From: an uncultured Acidimicrobiaceae bacterium | Lineage (GTDB): Bacteria > Actinomycetota > Acidimicrobiia > Acidimicrobiales > Ilumatobacteraceae | DNA length: 12,477 nt | Direction: 5' to 3' | Assembly: GCA_903919215.1 (NCBI GenBank) | Contig: CAIXHI010000243.1 | Coordinates: 1-12,477 of the forward strand | In this document: piece by piece, positions 6,979 to 12,477 of the stretch | Position numbering within the stretch: the first letter of the stretch is position 1 | Layout of the letters: each line of letters starts with the position of its first letter | The notes under the pieces: model-generated | What the model saw: only the letters and a program-made list of their open reading frames with translations | Databases searched by the model: none | What the model was told of the DNA's origin: nothing | Made by a program: the position numbers and the translations under genes

Positions 6979-7431
6979 TCAGCTCGGCAGACTCGAAGTG
7001 ATGGTGGCTTTCGCGACCAGACGGCCGTTGGCATCGGTGACCGACACCTCGGAGACCTGGATGCGCTTGCCCGGCTTCACGCACACGCCCACAGCAGTGA
7101 GGTCGGTGGTGGCCGCGGCGAGGTAGTTGATGTTCATCGAGACGGTGGCGATGAACCCGTCGGCGCCGGTGGCGGCAAGGGCCGCTGCGGTGCCGCATGT
7201 GTCGGCGAGCGCACCCACTACGCCACCGTGGATGCCGTCGGTGGAGTTGCACAGCTGTTCGGCGTGGGGCAGGTGCATCACGACTTGCCGGTCGTCCCAC
7301 TGACCAACGCGCAGGTTGCACAGTTTGTTGAAGTGCACGCGCGACTCTAAGTGGCGCGCCTTGCGCTGCCACAGCTCGTGGCGCGGGTCGTCCGCGTCGG
7401 CACGAGAATTGGTGTCCCCCACATCGGTCAT
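6979..7431 (-). CDS. PaaI-type hotdog acyl-CoA thioesterase
   Basis: The 150-residue single hotdog domain hydrolyses acyl-CoA thioesters to free acid and CoA. The family signature DGIHGGVVGALADTCG covers residues 65-80, with the HGG turn (68-70) that positions the thioester and D77 at the usual helix position of the nucleophile or base. MNINYLAAA (99-107) is the typical central strand following the helix. The first 30 residues are polar and probably disordered. The ATG at 7431 is chosen because GGAGGGG (7445-7439, minus strand) sits 7 nt upstream. An in-frame ATG at 7461 would place that site inside the gene. It leads a two-gene operon with the SDR and diverges from the LLM oxidoreductase. 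In catabolic clusters such enzymes usually rescue CoA from dead-end thioesters. Confidence 0.85.
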   Translation of the reverse strand: MTDVGDTNSRADADDPRHELWQRKARHLESRVHFNKLCNLRVGQWDDRQVVMHLPHAEQLCNSTDGIHGGVVGALADTCGTAAALAATGADGFIATVSMNINYLAAATTDLTAVGVCVKPGKRIQVSEVSVTDANGRLVAKATITSSLPS

Positions 7432-7438
7432 CGTCAGT

Positions 7439-7445
7439 CCCCTCC
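7439..7445 (-). promoter_or_regulatory. Ribosome binding site fixing the thioesterase start
   Basis: GGAGGGG on the minus strand, 7 nt before the ATG at 7431. It argues against the upstream in-frame ATG at 7461. Confidence 0.7.
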
Positions 7446-7446
7446 G

Positions 7447-7482
7447 TTGTGAAATGAGCATAATCCGTGAGATGATTCCGGG
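7447..7482 (+). promoter_or_regulatory. Promoter of the LLM oxidoreductase, probably leaderless
   Basis: A -10-like GATGAT (7471-7476) with an extended TG one base upstream (7468-7469) ends exactly 6 nt before the GTG at 7483, so transcription would start at the start codon itself. TTGTGA (7447-7452) is a fair -35 at an 18-bp spacing. No ribosome site precedes the GTG. On the opposite strand TATGCT (7462 down to 7457) could be the -10 of the divergent thioesterase operon. Confidence 0.45.
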
Positions 7483-8424
7483 GTGTCTGGGTCCTCGACG
7501 AACAATCGCCCGGTGACCGTCGGGCTGCGGATTAGTCATGAGCTGTTCGAGGCTGGCGATGCTCGGGCGTTGCGGGCGTACCTGCACGCGGCCGACGGTG
7601 CAGGTATCGATCGGCTGTGCGTCGGCGATCACGTGTCGTTCCACGGCGGGCGCGGCTTCGACGGGCTGGTGCAAGCGACGGCCATCGCCGCGTTGTCCGA
7701 CCTGGAGGTGCAGACCGCGGTGTACCTGTTGCCGCTGCGCCACCCGGTGCCGGTGGCCCGCCAGGTCAGCTCGCTCGCGCAGTTGGCCGGCGGTGGCTTC
7801 GTGTTCGGCGTCGGCGTCGGTGGTGAAGACCCGAACGAGGTGCGCATGTGTGGTGTCGACCCGACGACTCGCGGGCGGCGGATGGACGAGGCGTTGCCGA
7901 TCGTGCGCCGTCTTGTCGCCGGCGAATCTGTCACGCATCGCGGTGAGTTCTTCGAGATGGAGGATGCACGGGTGCTGCCGGTGCCGCCCCGACCTGTGCC
8001 GGTCGTGGTCGGTGGTCGTTCGCCCGCAGCGCTGCGGCGCGCCGGCCGGTTCGCCGATGGCTACCTGGGTGTGTGGGTGACGCCCGAGAAGATGATGACG
8101 GCCATCGCCGAGGTGGAGTCCACTGCCGTGGCTGCCGGCCGCATCGATGTTCCCTGGCGCCACGGGATCCAGATGTGGTGCGGATTCGGCGACACAGCAA
8201 CGCAGGCACGCGCGCTCGTGTCGGCCGAGATGGAGGAGCTCTACCACGTGCCCTTCGAGCGCTTCGAGCGGTACACGCCGATGGGCTCACCAGCCGATAT
8301 CGCCGCTGCCGCTCGGCCCTATGTCGACGCGGGCTGCACCGACGTCAACCTCATCGCTGTGGCGGCCACACCGGACGAGGCACTTCGGTGCACGGCTGAG
8401 GTGCGCCGACTACTCCGCGGCTGA
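7483..8424 (+). CDS. LLM-class, probably F420-dependent, oxidoreductase
   Basis: The 313-residue protein is a bacterial luciferase-like TIM barrel. Actinobacterial members commonly use coenzyme F420 to reduce or oxidise alcohols, ketones or enoates. Evidence includes a first strand (VTVGLRISHELFE, 11-23), VGDH at 47-50, PVARQVSSLAQLAGG (90-104), FGVGVGGED (108-116), RGRRMDEALPIVRRL (130-144) and PVPVVVGGRSPAALRRAG (171-188), the hallmark order of this family. Length is in the usual 280-340 range. Whether F420 or FMN is bound cannot be proved here. The GTG start has no ribosome site but an upstream -10 exactly 6 nt away, which suggests a leaderless mRNA. It is a single-gene unit, and its end overlaps the SnoaL-like gene on the opposite strand by 15 bp. 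Confidence 0.82.
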   Translation: MSGSSTNNRPVTVGLRISHELFEAGDARALRAYLHAADGAGIDRLCVGDHVSFHGGRGFDGLVQATAIAALSDLEVQTAVYLLPLRHPVPVARQVSSLAQLAGGGFVFGVGVGGEDPNEVRMCGVDPTTRGRRMDEALPIVRRLVAGESVTHRGEFFEMEDARVLPVPPRPVPVVVGGRSPAALRRAGRFADGYLGVWVTPEKMMTAIAEVESTAVAAGRIDVPWRHGIQMWCGFGDTATQARALVSAEMEELYHVPFERFERYTPMGSPADIAAAARPYVDAGCTDVNLIAVAATPDEALRCTAEVRRLLRG

Positions 8425-8976
8425 CGCGGCCCAGAACGGCGCCCACGTCGGGAACGAGTCCGGCAGCACACCGGCGCGCAACGGGTCGCTGCCGTCGTTG
8501 ACGCCGCCACCCACTTGGGGACCAACCCGCGGGTCGGTGAGGTACCAGCGGTGAAACTTGCGCCGCTGGAAGTACCACTCACCGTCCTCGCGCACGTACG
8601 TGTCCCAGTACTGCAGCTTGCCGGTCTCCCAGTTGCCCTGCTCGGGGCGCTCCAGTTCGTCGTGGCAGTACACGATTCCGTGAGCGTGGTCGGCATCGTC
8701 GAAGTCCACGATGTGGTTGGCCACCAGGTGCACCGATGTCTTCGGCTCGCGCATCGCCACGGAGTACCAGCGGTGCAGCGCGGCGCGACCCGTCTCGGTC
8801 TTTCCCACGCGGACATCGGCCACGAACAGGTCGACCAACGCGTCCATGTTGCGGCTGTCCAACGACAGTGCGTAGCGCACGGCGAGTTGGTTGATCATCG
8901 CCAACGACTCGATGCGGTCGAGGCGCTCGTCAGCAGTGTGTGGTTGCCATGTGCCGAGGCGTGGTGTCGTAGCCAT
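8410..8976 (-). CDS. SnoaL-like / NTF2-fold protein
   Basis: The 188-residue protein has an alpha+beta cone (NTF2-like) domain of the SnoaL_4 type. Relatives include polyketide cyclases, ring-hydroxylating dioxygenase beta-like proteins, ketosteroid-isomerase-like enzymes and dehydratases. The N-terminal helix pair (INQLAVRYALSLDSRNMDALVDLF, about residues 28-51, with D40) is the family's usual opening. It is followed by strands with H83 and H88 in SVHLVANHIVDF (81-92), then WETGKLQYWDTYVREDGEWYFQRR. About 40 residues after the domain (DPRVGPQ onward) are extra and Pro/Gly-rich. The ATG at 8976 has GGAG 10 nt upstream and follows the racemase gene by 20 bp, so they form one operon. A reaction cannot be assigned; isomerisation or dehydration of a pathway intermediate is plausible. 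Confidence 0.75.
   Translation of the reverse strand: MATTPRLGTWQPHTADERLDRIESLAMINQLAVRYALSLDSRNMDALVDLFVADVRVGKTETGRAALHRWYSVAMREPKTSVHLVANHIVDFDDADHAHGIVYCHDELERPEQGNWETGKLQYWDTYVREDGEWYFQRRKFHRWYLTDPRVGPQVGGGVNDGSDPLRAGVLPDSFPTWAPFWAASAAE
8415..8429. terminator. Short GC hairpin at a convergent gene overlap
   Basis: CCGCG and CGCGG form a 5-bp stem around the loop GCTGA, which contains the LLM gene's stop codon. It lies at the 15-bp overlap of two convergent genes. There is no U-run. Such short GC hairpins occur by chance in this base composition, so this is weak. Confidence 0.2.
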
Positions 8977-8996
8977 GTGCGTAGTTCTCCGGGGTG

Positions 8997-10136
8997 TCAG
9001 GCGATCGTGCCGTCGGCACGCAAGCGGGCGATGTCGTCGACGGTGCAGCCGAGTTCGGCGAGCACCTCGTCGGTGTGTTGACCGGTCGCGGGCGGCACGC
9101 GGTCGAGTGCACCCGGTGTGCGCGAGAACCGCGGTGCCACACCCGGCTGCACCACACCTTCGTATTCCACGTACGTGCCGCGCTCGGTGTTGTGTGGGTG
9201 GGCAAGTGCCTCGTCCAGTTCCAGCACCGGGGTCACGCACGCTTCGGCGCCGTCGAACACCTGCACCCATTCGGCCATGGTGCGCTGCGCGATCGTCGCC
9301 GCGAACAACTCCTTCATCATCGGCCAACCGCTGCGATCGTTCTGGCCCGGCAGGTCGGTGCGGTCGGCCAGGCCCAGCCGTTCGAGCGTGACGGCGTAGA
9401 ACTTCGGCTCGAGTGCACCCACCGCGAGGTAGCGATGGTCGGCGGTCTCGTAGACCTCGTAGTAGTGCGCGCCCGAGTCGTAGAAGTTGTGGCCAGCGGG
9501 GTGCAGCCGACCCATGGCCAAGTGGGCCAGCGGCAGCGCCAACTGGCCGGCCACACCGTCGACCATCGCCCCGTCGATCACCTGACCCTTGCCGGAGACC
9601 GACCGCTCGAACAGTGCGGCGGCGATACCGAACGCCATCATCGTGCCGCCACCGCCGTAGTCGGCGGCGAGGTTCATCGGGAACAGCGGTCGCTCACCCT
9701 CGCGCTTGAAGCGACCGAGCGCACCGACGATGGCCAGGTAGTTGACGTCGTGGCCAACGTCCTGCGCCAACGGGCCGTCCTGACCCCAGCCGGTCAGCCG
9801 GGCGTAGACCAACCGCGCGTTGCGGGCCAGGCACACGTCGGGGCCGAGGCCGAGGCGTTCCATCACGCCGGGCCGGTTGCCTTCCAGCAGCACATCGGCG
9901 CTATCGGCCAACTGCAGCACGAGTTCAATGCCCTCGGCTTTGGTGAGGTCGATGATCACCGAGCGACGGCTGCGGTGCGGGATGAACTGCTCTGGGTTGG
10001 TGAACCGTCCCGAGCCGGGCCGCTCCACGCGAATCACATCGGCCCCGAGGTCGCCGAGCAACATCGCGCAGTACGGTCCCGGCCCCAGGCCGGTGAGGTC
10101 GAGTACGCGCAGGCCGCTGAACGGGCCGCTGCTCAT
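8997..10136 (-). CDS. Alpha-methylacyl-CoA racemase (CaiB/BaiF family III fold)
   Basis: The 379-residue protein has the interlocked-dimer fold of family III CoA-transferases. Its residues match alpha-methylacyl-CoA racemases such as M. tuberculosis Mcr: H129 in GHDVNYL (128-134), D159 in NLAADYGGGG (155-164) and E243 in GALEPKFYA (240-248). These correspond to the racemase bases H126/D156 and E241. This enzyme type swaps the 2R and 2S forms of 2-methylacyl-CoAs so that branched chains (isoprenoid, sterol side chain, methyl-branched fatty acids) can enter beta-oxidation. The N-terminus (FSGLRVLDLTGLGPGPYCAM, 6-25) and PGVMERLGLG (89-98) are family-typical. The ATG at 10136 has GGAAG 6 nt upstream. 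It leads an operon with the SnoaL-like gene and diverges from the MaoC/ligase/dehydrogenase operon. Assignment as racemase rather than CoA-transferase rests on these three residues. Confidence 0.85.
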   Translation of the reverse strand: MSSGPFSGLRVLDLTGLGPGPYCAMLLGDLGADVIRVERPGSGRFTNPEQFIPHRSRRSVIIDLTKAEGIELVLQLADSADVLLEGNRPGVMERLGLGPDVCLARNARLVYARLTGWGQDGPLAQDVGHDVNYLAIVGALGRFKREGERPLFPMNLAADYGGGGTMMAFGIAAALFERSVSGKGQVIDGAMVDGVAGQLALPLAHLAMGRLHPAGHNFYDSGAHYYEVYETADHRYLAVGALEPKFYAVTLERLGLADRTDLPGQNDRSGWPMMKELFAATIAQRTMAEWVQVFDGAEACVTPVLELDEALAHPHNTERGTYVEYEGVVQPGVAPRFSRTPGALDRVPPATGQHTDEVLAELGCTVDDIARLRADGTIA

Positions 10137-10160
10137 CAGCGGCTTCCGGGGTGTTCGGTC

Positions 10161-10174
10161 GAGGTGATCATCTC
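10161..10174. promoter_or_regulatory. 14-bp near-palindrome, candidate operator
   Basis: GAGGTGATCATCTC is symmetrical except for one pair (positions 4 and 11). It covers the place where the -35 of the rightward MaoC-ligase-dehydrogenase promoter would be (10165-10170, 17 bp before the -10). A protein bound there could block that promoter and possibly the divergent racemase promoter. Its function is inferred from symmetry and location. Confidence 0.4.
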
Positions 10175-10181
10175 AATCAAT

Positions 10182-10199
10182 AAGTTATATGATTCGCGC
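10182..10199 (+). promoter_or_regulatory. Leaderless-type promoter of the MaoC-ligase-dehydrogenase operon
   Basis: TATGAT (10188-10193) is a good -10 and ends exactly 6 nt before the ATG at 10200, with no ribosome site in between, so the mRNA probably starts at the ATG. It sits in an AT-rich island (10175-10194) that stands out in a GC-rich window. On the other strand, TAACTT (10187 down to 10182) abuts it and could serve as the -10 for the racemase operon. ATAAGTTAT (10180-10188) is itself a 9-bp palindrome. Confidence 0.55.
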
Positions 10200-10697
10200 A
10201 TGACCGCCGAGAAGCCAGCGCACCCCGACCTCGATGCCCCGCAGCTGATTCATGGCCGCACGTGGCAGGAGATGCCCGTCGGCTTCCGCTTCCAGACGTC
10301 GGCACGCACGATCACCGAACCCGACCTGGTCAACTTCGTCACGCTTGTGGGCGTCAACGAGCCGTTGTTCATGGACGAACGGTTCGGCCCCGCGCACGGC
10401 TACACCGGCAAGCTGGTGCCGGGGATGATGACCTTCGCCTACGCCGAGGGGTTGGTAATCCAGGGTGGCAGCATCCACGGCACCGGACTCGCGTTCATGC
10501 ACACCGAACTCGATATCAAGCGGCCCGTCTACGTCGGCGACACCATCGCCGTGTTGGTCGAGGTCACCGAGTCGCGCGCTGCCTCCACCGGTGAACGCGG
10601 CGTGGTAACCACGCGCAACACGGTCTTCAACCAGCGCGGCGAGGTCGTGATGGTCTACACACCGGTACGCCTCACCAAGGGAACGCCAGCGTCGTGA
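10200..10697 (+). CDS. MaoC-like hotdog protein (dehydratase family, atypical active site)
   Basis: The 165-residue single-hotdog protein is of the MaoC/(R)-hydratase family, which hydrates enoyl-CoA to (R)-3-hydroxyacyl-CoA. Residues ARTITEPDLVNFVTLVGVNE (35-54) align with the start of the hydratase 2 motif, and GYTGKLVPGMMTFAYAEGL (67-85) with its continuation. However, the catalytic dyad of GDxNPLH is replaced: G51-V52-N53-E54-P55-L56-F57, so neither the Asp nor the His is present. The protein may have another catalytic residue, act as a partner subunit of a MaoC_N-type protein (one is encoded at the left edge), or have a different function. The ATG at 10200 matches the probable transcription start; the frame stays open far upstream but only as an antisense shadow of the racemase gene. 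Its stop overlaps the ligase GTG by 4 nt. Confidence 0.8.
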   Translation: MTAEKPAHPDLDAPQLIHGRTWQEMPVGFRFQTSARTITEPDLVNFVTLVGVNEPLFMDERFGPAHGYTGKLVPGMMTFAYAEGLVIQGGSIHGTGLAFMHTELDIKRPVYVGDTIAVLVEVTESRAASTGERGVVTTRNTVFNQRGEVVMVYTPVRLTKGTPAS

Positions 10698-12124
10698 TCT
10701 GGCTCGACCTGATCGAGGCCCGGGTCGACTCGGCCGAACCCGCAGTCGTCACCGACGATGGCGTGTGGACCTGGCGCGAGCTACTCGCCCGCTCGGGTGG
10801 TGGCGTCGAGTTCCTCGACTCGATCGGCGCGCCTGCGGGCCACCCTGTCGTCGCGCTGCTCACCAGCCGGCCAATGTCGTTCGCGCTCACCATCGGTGCC
10901 GCGGCCAGCGACCGTGCGCTCGCCCCACTCGGCCCGCGGCTCACCGTGTCGGAGTTGGTGCCGTGCGTGGAGGCGGTACCCGGTGAAGTGATCGTCACCG
11001 AAGCCGAGTTCGAAGCGCTTGCGCGCGAAGTGGCCGCTCGCACCGGCCGACGGGTGGCGGTGCTGCCCGACCTGCCCGCCAGCGGTTGGCGACGTGATGC
11101 CACGATCGGTGCCGACCGTCCGGCGGCCATCCTGCACACCTCGGGCACCACCGGCATCCCCAAGGCCGTCGCCTACACCGAAGGTCGCTTGGTGGCGCGG
11201 GTGAAGGTGAACTCGCAACTGGTGGATCTCGGCCCCGGCGCGGTGTACGCCACGGCCTCGCCGTTCCACCACATCGCTGGTCTGGGAATGATGTTCGTCG
11301 CCCTCGGTTCCGGCGCCGCGCTGCGTCCGATGCCGCGTTTCGATATCGCTGCTTGGAAGGCGCTGCCGGCCAGTGGCGTCACGCACGCGCTGATCGTGCC
11401 GACGATGGTGGAGATGTTGCTGGACGCAGGCGAGTTGTACCTGCCGGGTCTGCGGATGCTGCAGTACGGCGCGTCGTCCATCCATCCCGACACGTTGTCG
11501 CGGGCGATGGCGGCGCTACCCGGTGTGGGGTTCGTGAACCTGTTCGGCCAGACCGAGGGCAGCCCGATCACCGCGCTGACACCGGATGATCACCGCTTCG
11601 CCGCCGCGGGGCATGCGCACTTGCTGACGTCGGTGGGCCGCGCTGCACCCGGTGTCGAGGTGGTGATCGCCGAACCCGACGAGACCGGGGTGGGCGAGAT
11701 CCACGCCCGCGCCGAGCACCTGTTTCGTCCTGACGCCGATGGTTGGCTGCGCACGGGCGATCTGGGTCGCATCGACGCCGAGGGCTACCTGTACTTGTCG
11801 GGCCGCAAGGGCGACAAGATCATCCGCGGTGGCGAGAACGTCTACCCGCTGGAGGTGGAGCACGTGCTGGCCTCGCACCCGGCGGTCGCCGAGGTGTGCG
11901 TGTACGGCGTACCCGACCGCGTGTTCGGCGAGATCGTGGCTGCCACCATCGTGCCCGCGGCCGACGTGCCGTTGCCGTCGTGGGATGAACTGCGCGCCTT
12001 CACCCGCGAGCGGTTGGCCGGGTTCAAGGTGCCCACCCGCTGGGAGACCGCCACCGAACTGCCGCGCAACGCCACCGGCAAGGTGCTGCGGCGAACGCTG
12101 ATCGACAAGGCCGGAGGCGAGTGA
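10694..12124 (+). CDS. Acyl-CoA synthetase (AMP-forming, class I adenylate-forming)
   Basis: The 476-residue ligase activates a carboxylic acid with ATP and joins it to CoA. Core motifs in order are the P-loop-like ILHTSGTTGIPKAV (146-159), SPFHHIAG (189-196) near the acyl pocket, YGASS (258-262), LFGQTEGSP (283-291), TGDLGRID (354-361) with the ribose-binding D356, GRKGDKIIRGGENVYP (370-385) at the hinge, and catalytic lysine K463 in PRNATGKVLRR (457-467). It is somewhat shorter than the usual 500-550 residues, because the N-terminal region is compact. Start is GTG 10694 in a GTGA overlap with the MaoC stop; AAGGGA lies about 11 nt upstream, so coupling probably helps. Its stop overlaps the next start in the same way. 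All catalytic residues are present. It would feed the beta-oxidation enzymes encoded around it; the acid is unknown. Confidence 0.88.
   Translation: MIWLDLIEARVDSAEPAVVTDDGVWTWRELLARSGGGVEFLDSIGAPAGHPVVALLTSRPMSFALTIGAAASDRALAPLGPRLTVSELVPCVEAVPGEVIVTEAEFEALAREVAARTGRRVAVLPDLPASGWRRDATIGADRPAAILHTSGTTGIPKAVAYTEGRLVARVKVNSQLVDLGPGAVYATASPFHHIAGLGMMFVALGSGAALRPMPRFDIAAWKALPASGVTHALIVPTMVEMLLDAGELYLPGLRMLQYGASSIHPDTLSRAMAALPGVGFVNLFGQTEGSPITALTPDDHRFAAAGHAHLLTSVGRAAPGVEVVIAEPDETGVGEIHARAEHLFRPDADGWLRTGDLGRIDAEGYLYLSGRKGDKIIRGGENVYPLEVEHVLASHPAVAEVCVYGVPDRVFGEIVAATIVPAADVPLPSWDELRAFTRERLAGFKVPTRWETATELPRNATGKVLRRTLIDKAGGE
12113..12117 (+). promoter_or_regulatory. Ribosome binding site for the acyl-CoA dehydrogenase
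   Basis: GGAGG lies inside the end of the ligase gene, 3 nt before GTG 12121 and 9 nt before GTG 12127. The second spacing is the more usual one, so the true start could be either. Confidence 0.55.
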
Positions 12125-12477
12125 CCGTGACGAATGTGCAAGTGAGTGATGACGAGTTCCGGGAAGAACTTCGCGACTGGATCGCCGACCACCTCGTCGG
12201 CGAGTTCGCCGCCCACAAGGGAGTCGGCGGCCCGGCCGACGACACCGCGTGGGAGGTGCGCCTGGAGTGGGAGAAGTTGCTGGCTCGCGACAAGTGGTTG
12301 AACGCTTCGTGGCCGGTCGAGTACGGCGGCCGTGGTGCCACACCGCGTCAGGAACTCATCTTCCACATCGAGCACGCACAGGCCGGTGGCCCGTACTGGT
12401 GTGGTGTGCAGGGCCGCGATCTGTTCGGCCCGACGCTGCTGGAGTTCGGCACCGCCGAACAGAAGGCACGGTTCCTA
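12121..12477 (+). CDS. Acyl-CoA dehydrogenase, N-terminal part (cut by window edge)
   Basis: The 119 codons before the edge read as the N-terminal helical domain of an FAD-dependent acyl-CoA dehydrogenase, which introduces an alpha,beta double bond into acyl-CoAs. Evidence: the opening helix SDDEFREELRDWIADHL (9-25), WPVEYGGRG (64-72), the typical loop of this family (consensus W-P-x-E-y-G-G-x-G), and GPTLLEFGTAEQKARFL (103-119), the usual start of the next helix before the catalytic core. The FAD-binding and catalytic parts lie beyond the window. The GTG at 12121 overlaps the ligase stop (GTGA); GTG 12127 is a possible alternative. It is third in the rightward operon after the MaoC-like and ligase genes. 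Confidence 0.85.
   Translation, partial: MTVTNVQVSDDEFREELRDWIADHLVGEFAAHKGVGGPADDTAWEVRLEWEKLLARDKWLNASWPVEYGGRGATPRQELIFHIEHAQAGGPYWCGVQGRDLFGPTLLEFGTAEQKARFL

Noticed and set aside
7432..7461. Upstream ATG at 7461 for the thioesterase
   Set aside because: It lies before the strong GGAGGGG site and would extend into the probable promoter.
2131..10194. A common GATTC motif in all three divergent intergenic regions (2152, 7474, 10191)
   Set aside because: Five bases are too few to be meaningful, and in two cases the motif is simply part of the -10 region.
8994..10199. Long open upstream extension of the MaoC-like frame
   Set aside because: It is antisense to the racemase gene. A promoter -10 lies 6 nt before ATG 10200, and the family homology begins only after that ATG.

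Overview
This is a GC-rich, almost gap-free stretch carrying twelve protein genes, the first and last cut by the window edges. All of them look like parts of CoA-thioester or hydrophobic-carbon catabolism. The gene families (an F420-type luciferase-like oxidoreductase, an alpha-methylacyl-CoA racemase of the mycobacterial Mcr type, paired amidohydrolases, MaoC dehydratases, TauD dioxygenase), the GTG starts and the probable leaderless promoters suggest an actinobacterium. Candidates are Mycobacteriales or an Acidimicrobiia/Ilumatobacter-like lineage; this placement is inference from gene content only. I see no RNA gene, CRISPR array, insertion sequence, phage gene or attachment site, and no gene-free stretch longer than about 75 bases.

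The genes form six transcription units arranged as three divergent pairs. (1) Minus strand, 2116 to below 1: an amidohydrolase of the D-aminoacylase-like family 3, followed by a MaoC N-terminal-type dehydratase (partial). (2) Plus strand, 2188-6189: an ACMSD-like family 2 amidohydrolase, a TauD/TfdA-type Fe(II)/2-oxoglutarate dioxygenase, a crotonase-family protein and an APH/EcKL-like small-molecule kinase. (3) Minus strand, 7431-6197: a PaaI-type hotdog thioesterase and an SDR oxidoreductase. (4) Plus strand, 7483-8424: an F420-type LLM oxidoreductase. (5) Minus strand, 10136-8410: an alpha-methylacyl-CoA racemase and a SnoaL-like protein. (6) Plus strand, 10200 to beyond the end: a MaoC-like hotdog protein, an acyl-CoA synthetase and an acyl-CoA dehydrogenase (partial). 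The divergent pairs share short intergenic promoters of 71, 51 and 63 bp. Convergent pairs are separated by 7 bp or overlap by 15 bp.

Together the genes can be read as a degradation module. A ligase activates an acid, the racemase fixes alpha-methyl stereochemistry, the acyl-CoA dehydrogenase, crotonase/MaoC proteins and SDR carry out beta-oxidation steps, and the thioesterase releases CoA. The dioxygenase, LLM oxidoreductase and two amidohydrolases would open or trim an unusual substrate such as a methyl-branched, isoprenoid, cyclic or amide-bearing compound. The substrate cannot be read from the sequence.

The most interesting points are as follows. An APH-like kinase sits among beta-oxidation genes, with a gene complement resembling the lva (levulinate) pathway and the kinase-plus-dehydrogenase logic of ACAD10/11. 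Three family members lack canonical active-site residues (the crotonase, the downstream MaoC protein and the family 3 amidohydrolase). Two promoters place a -10 hexamer exactly 6 nt before a start codon, implying leaderless mRNAs. Two 14-bp near-palindromes lie in divergent promoters. Nothing here amounts to a clearly new defence, mobile or RNA system; I regard the window as an accessory catabolic island with several testable oddities.
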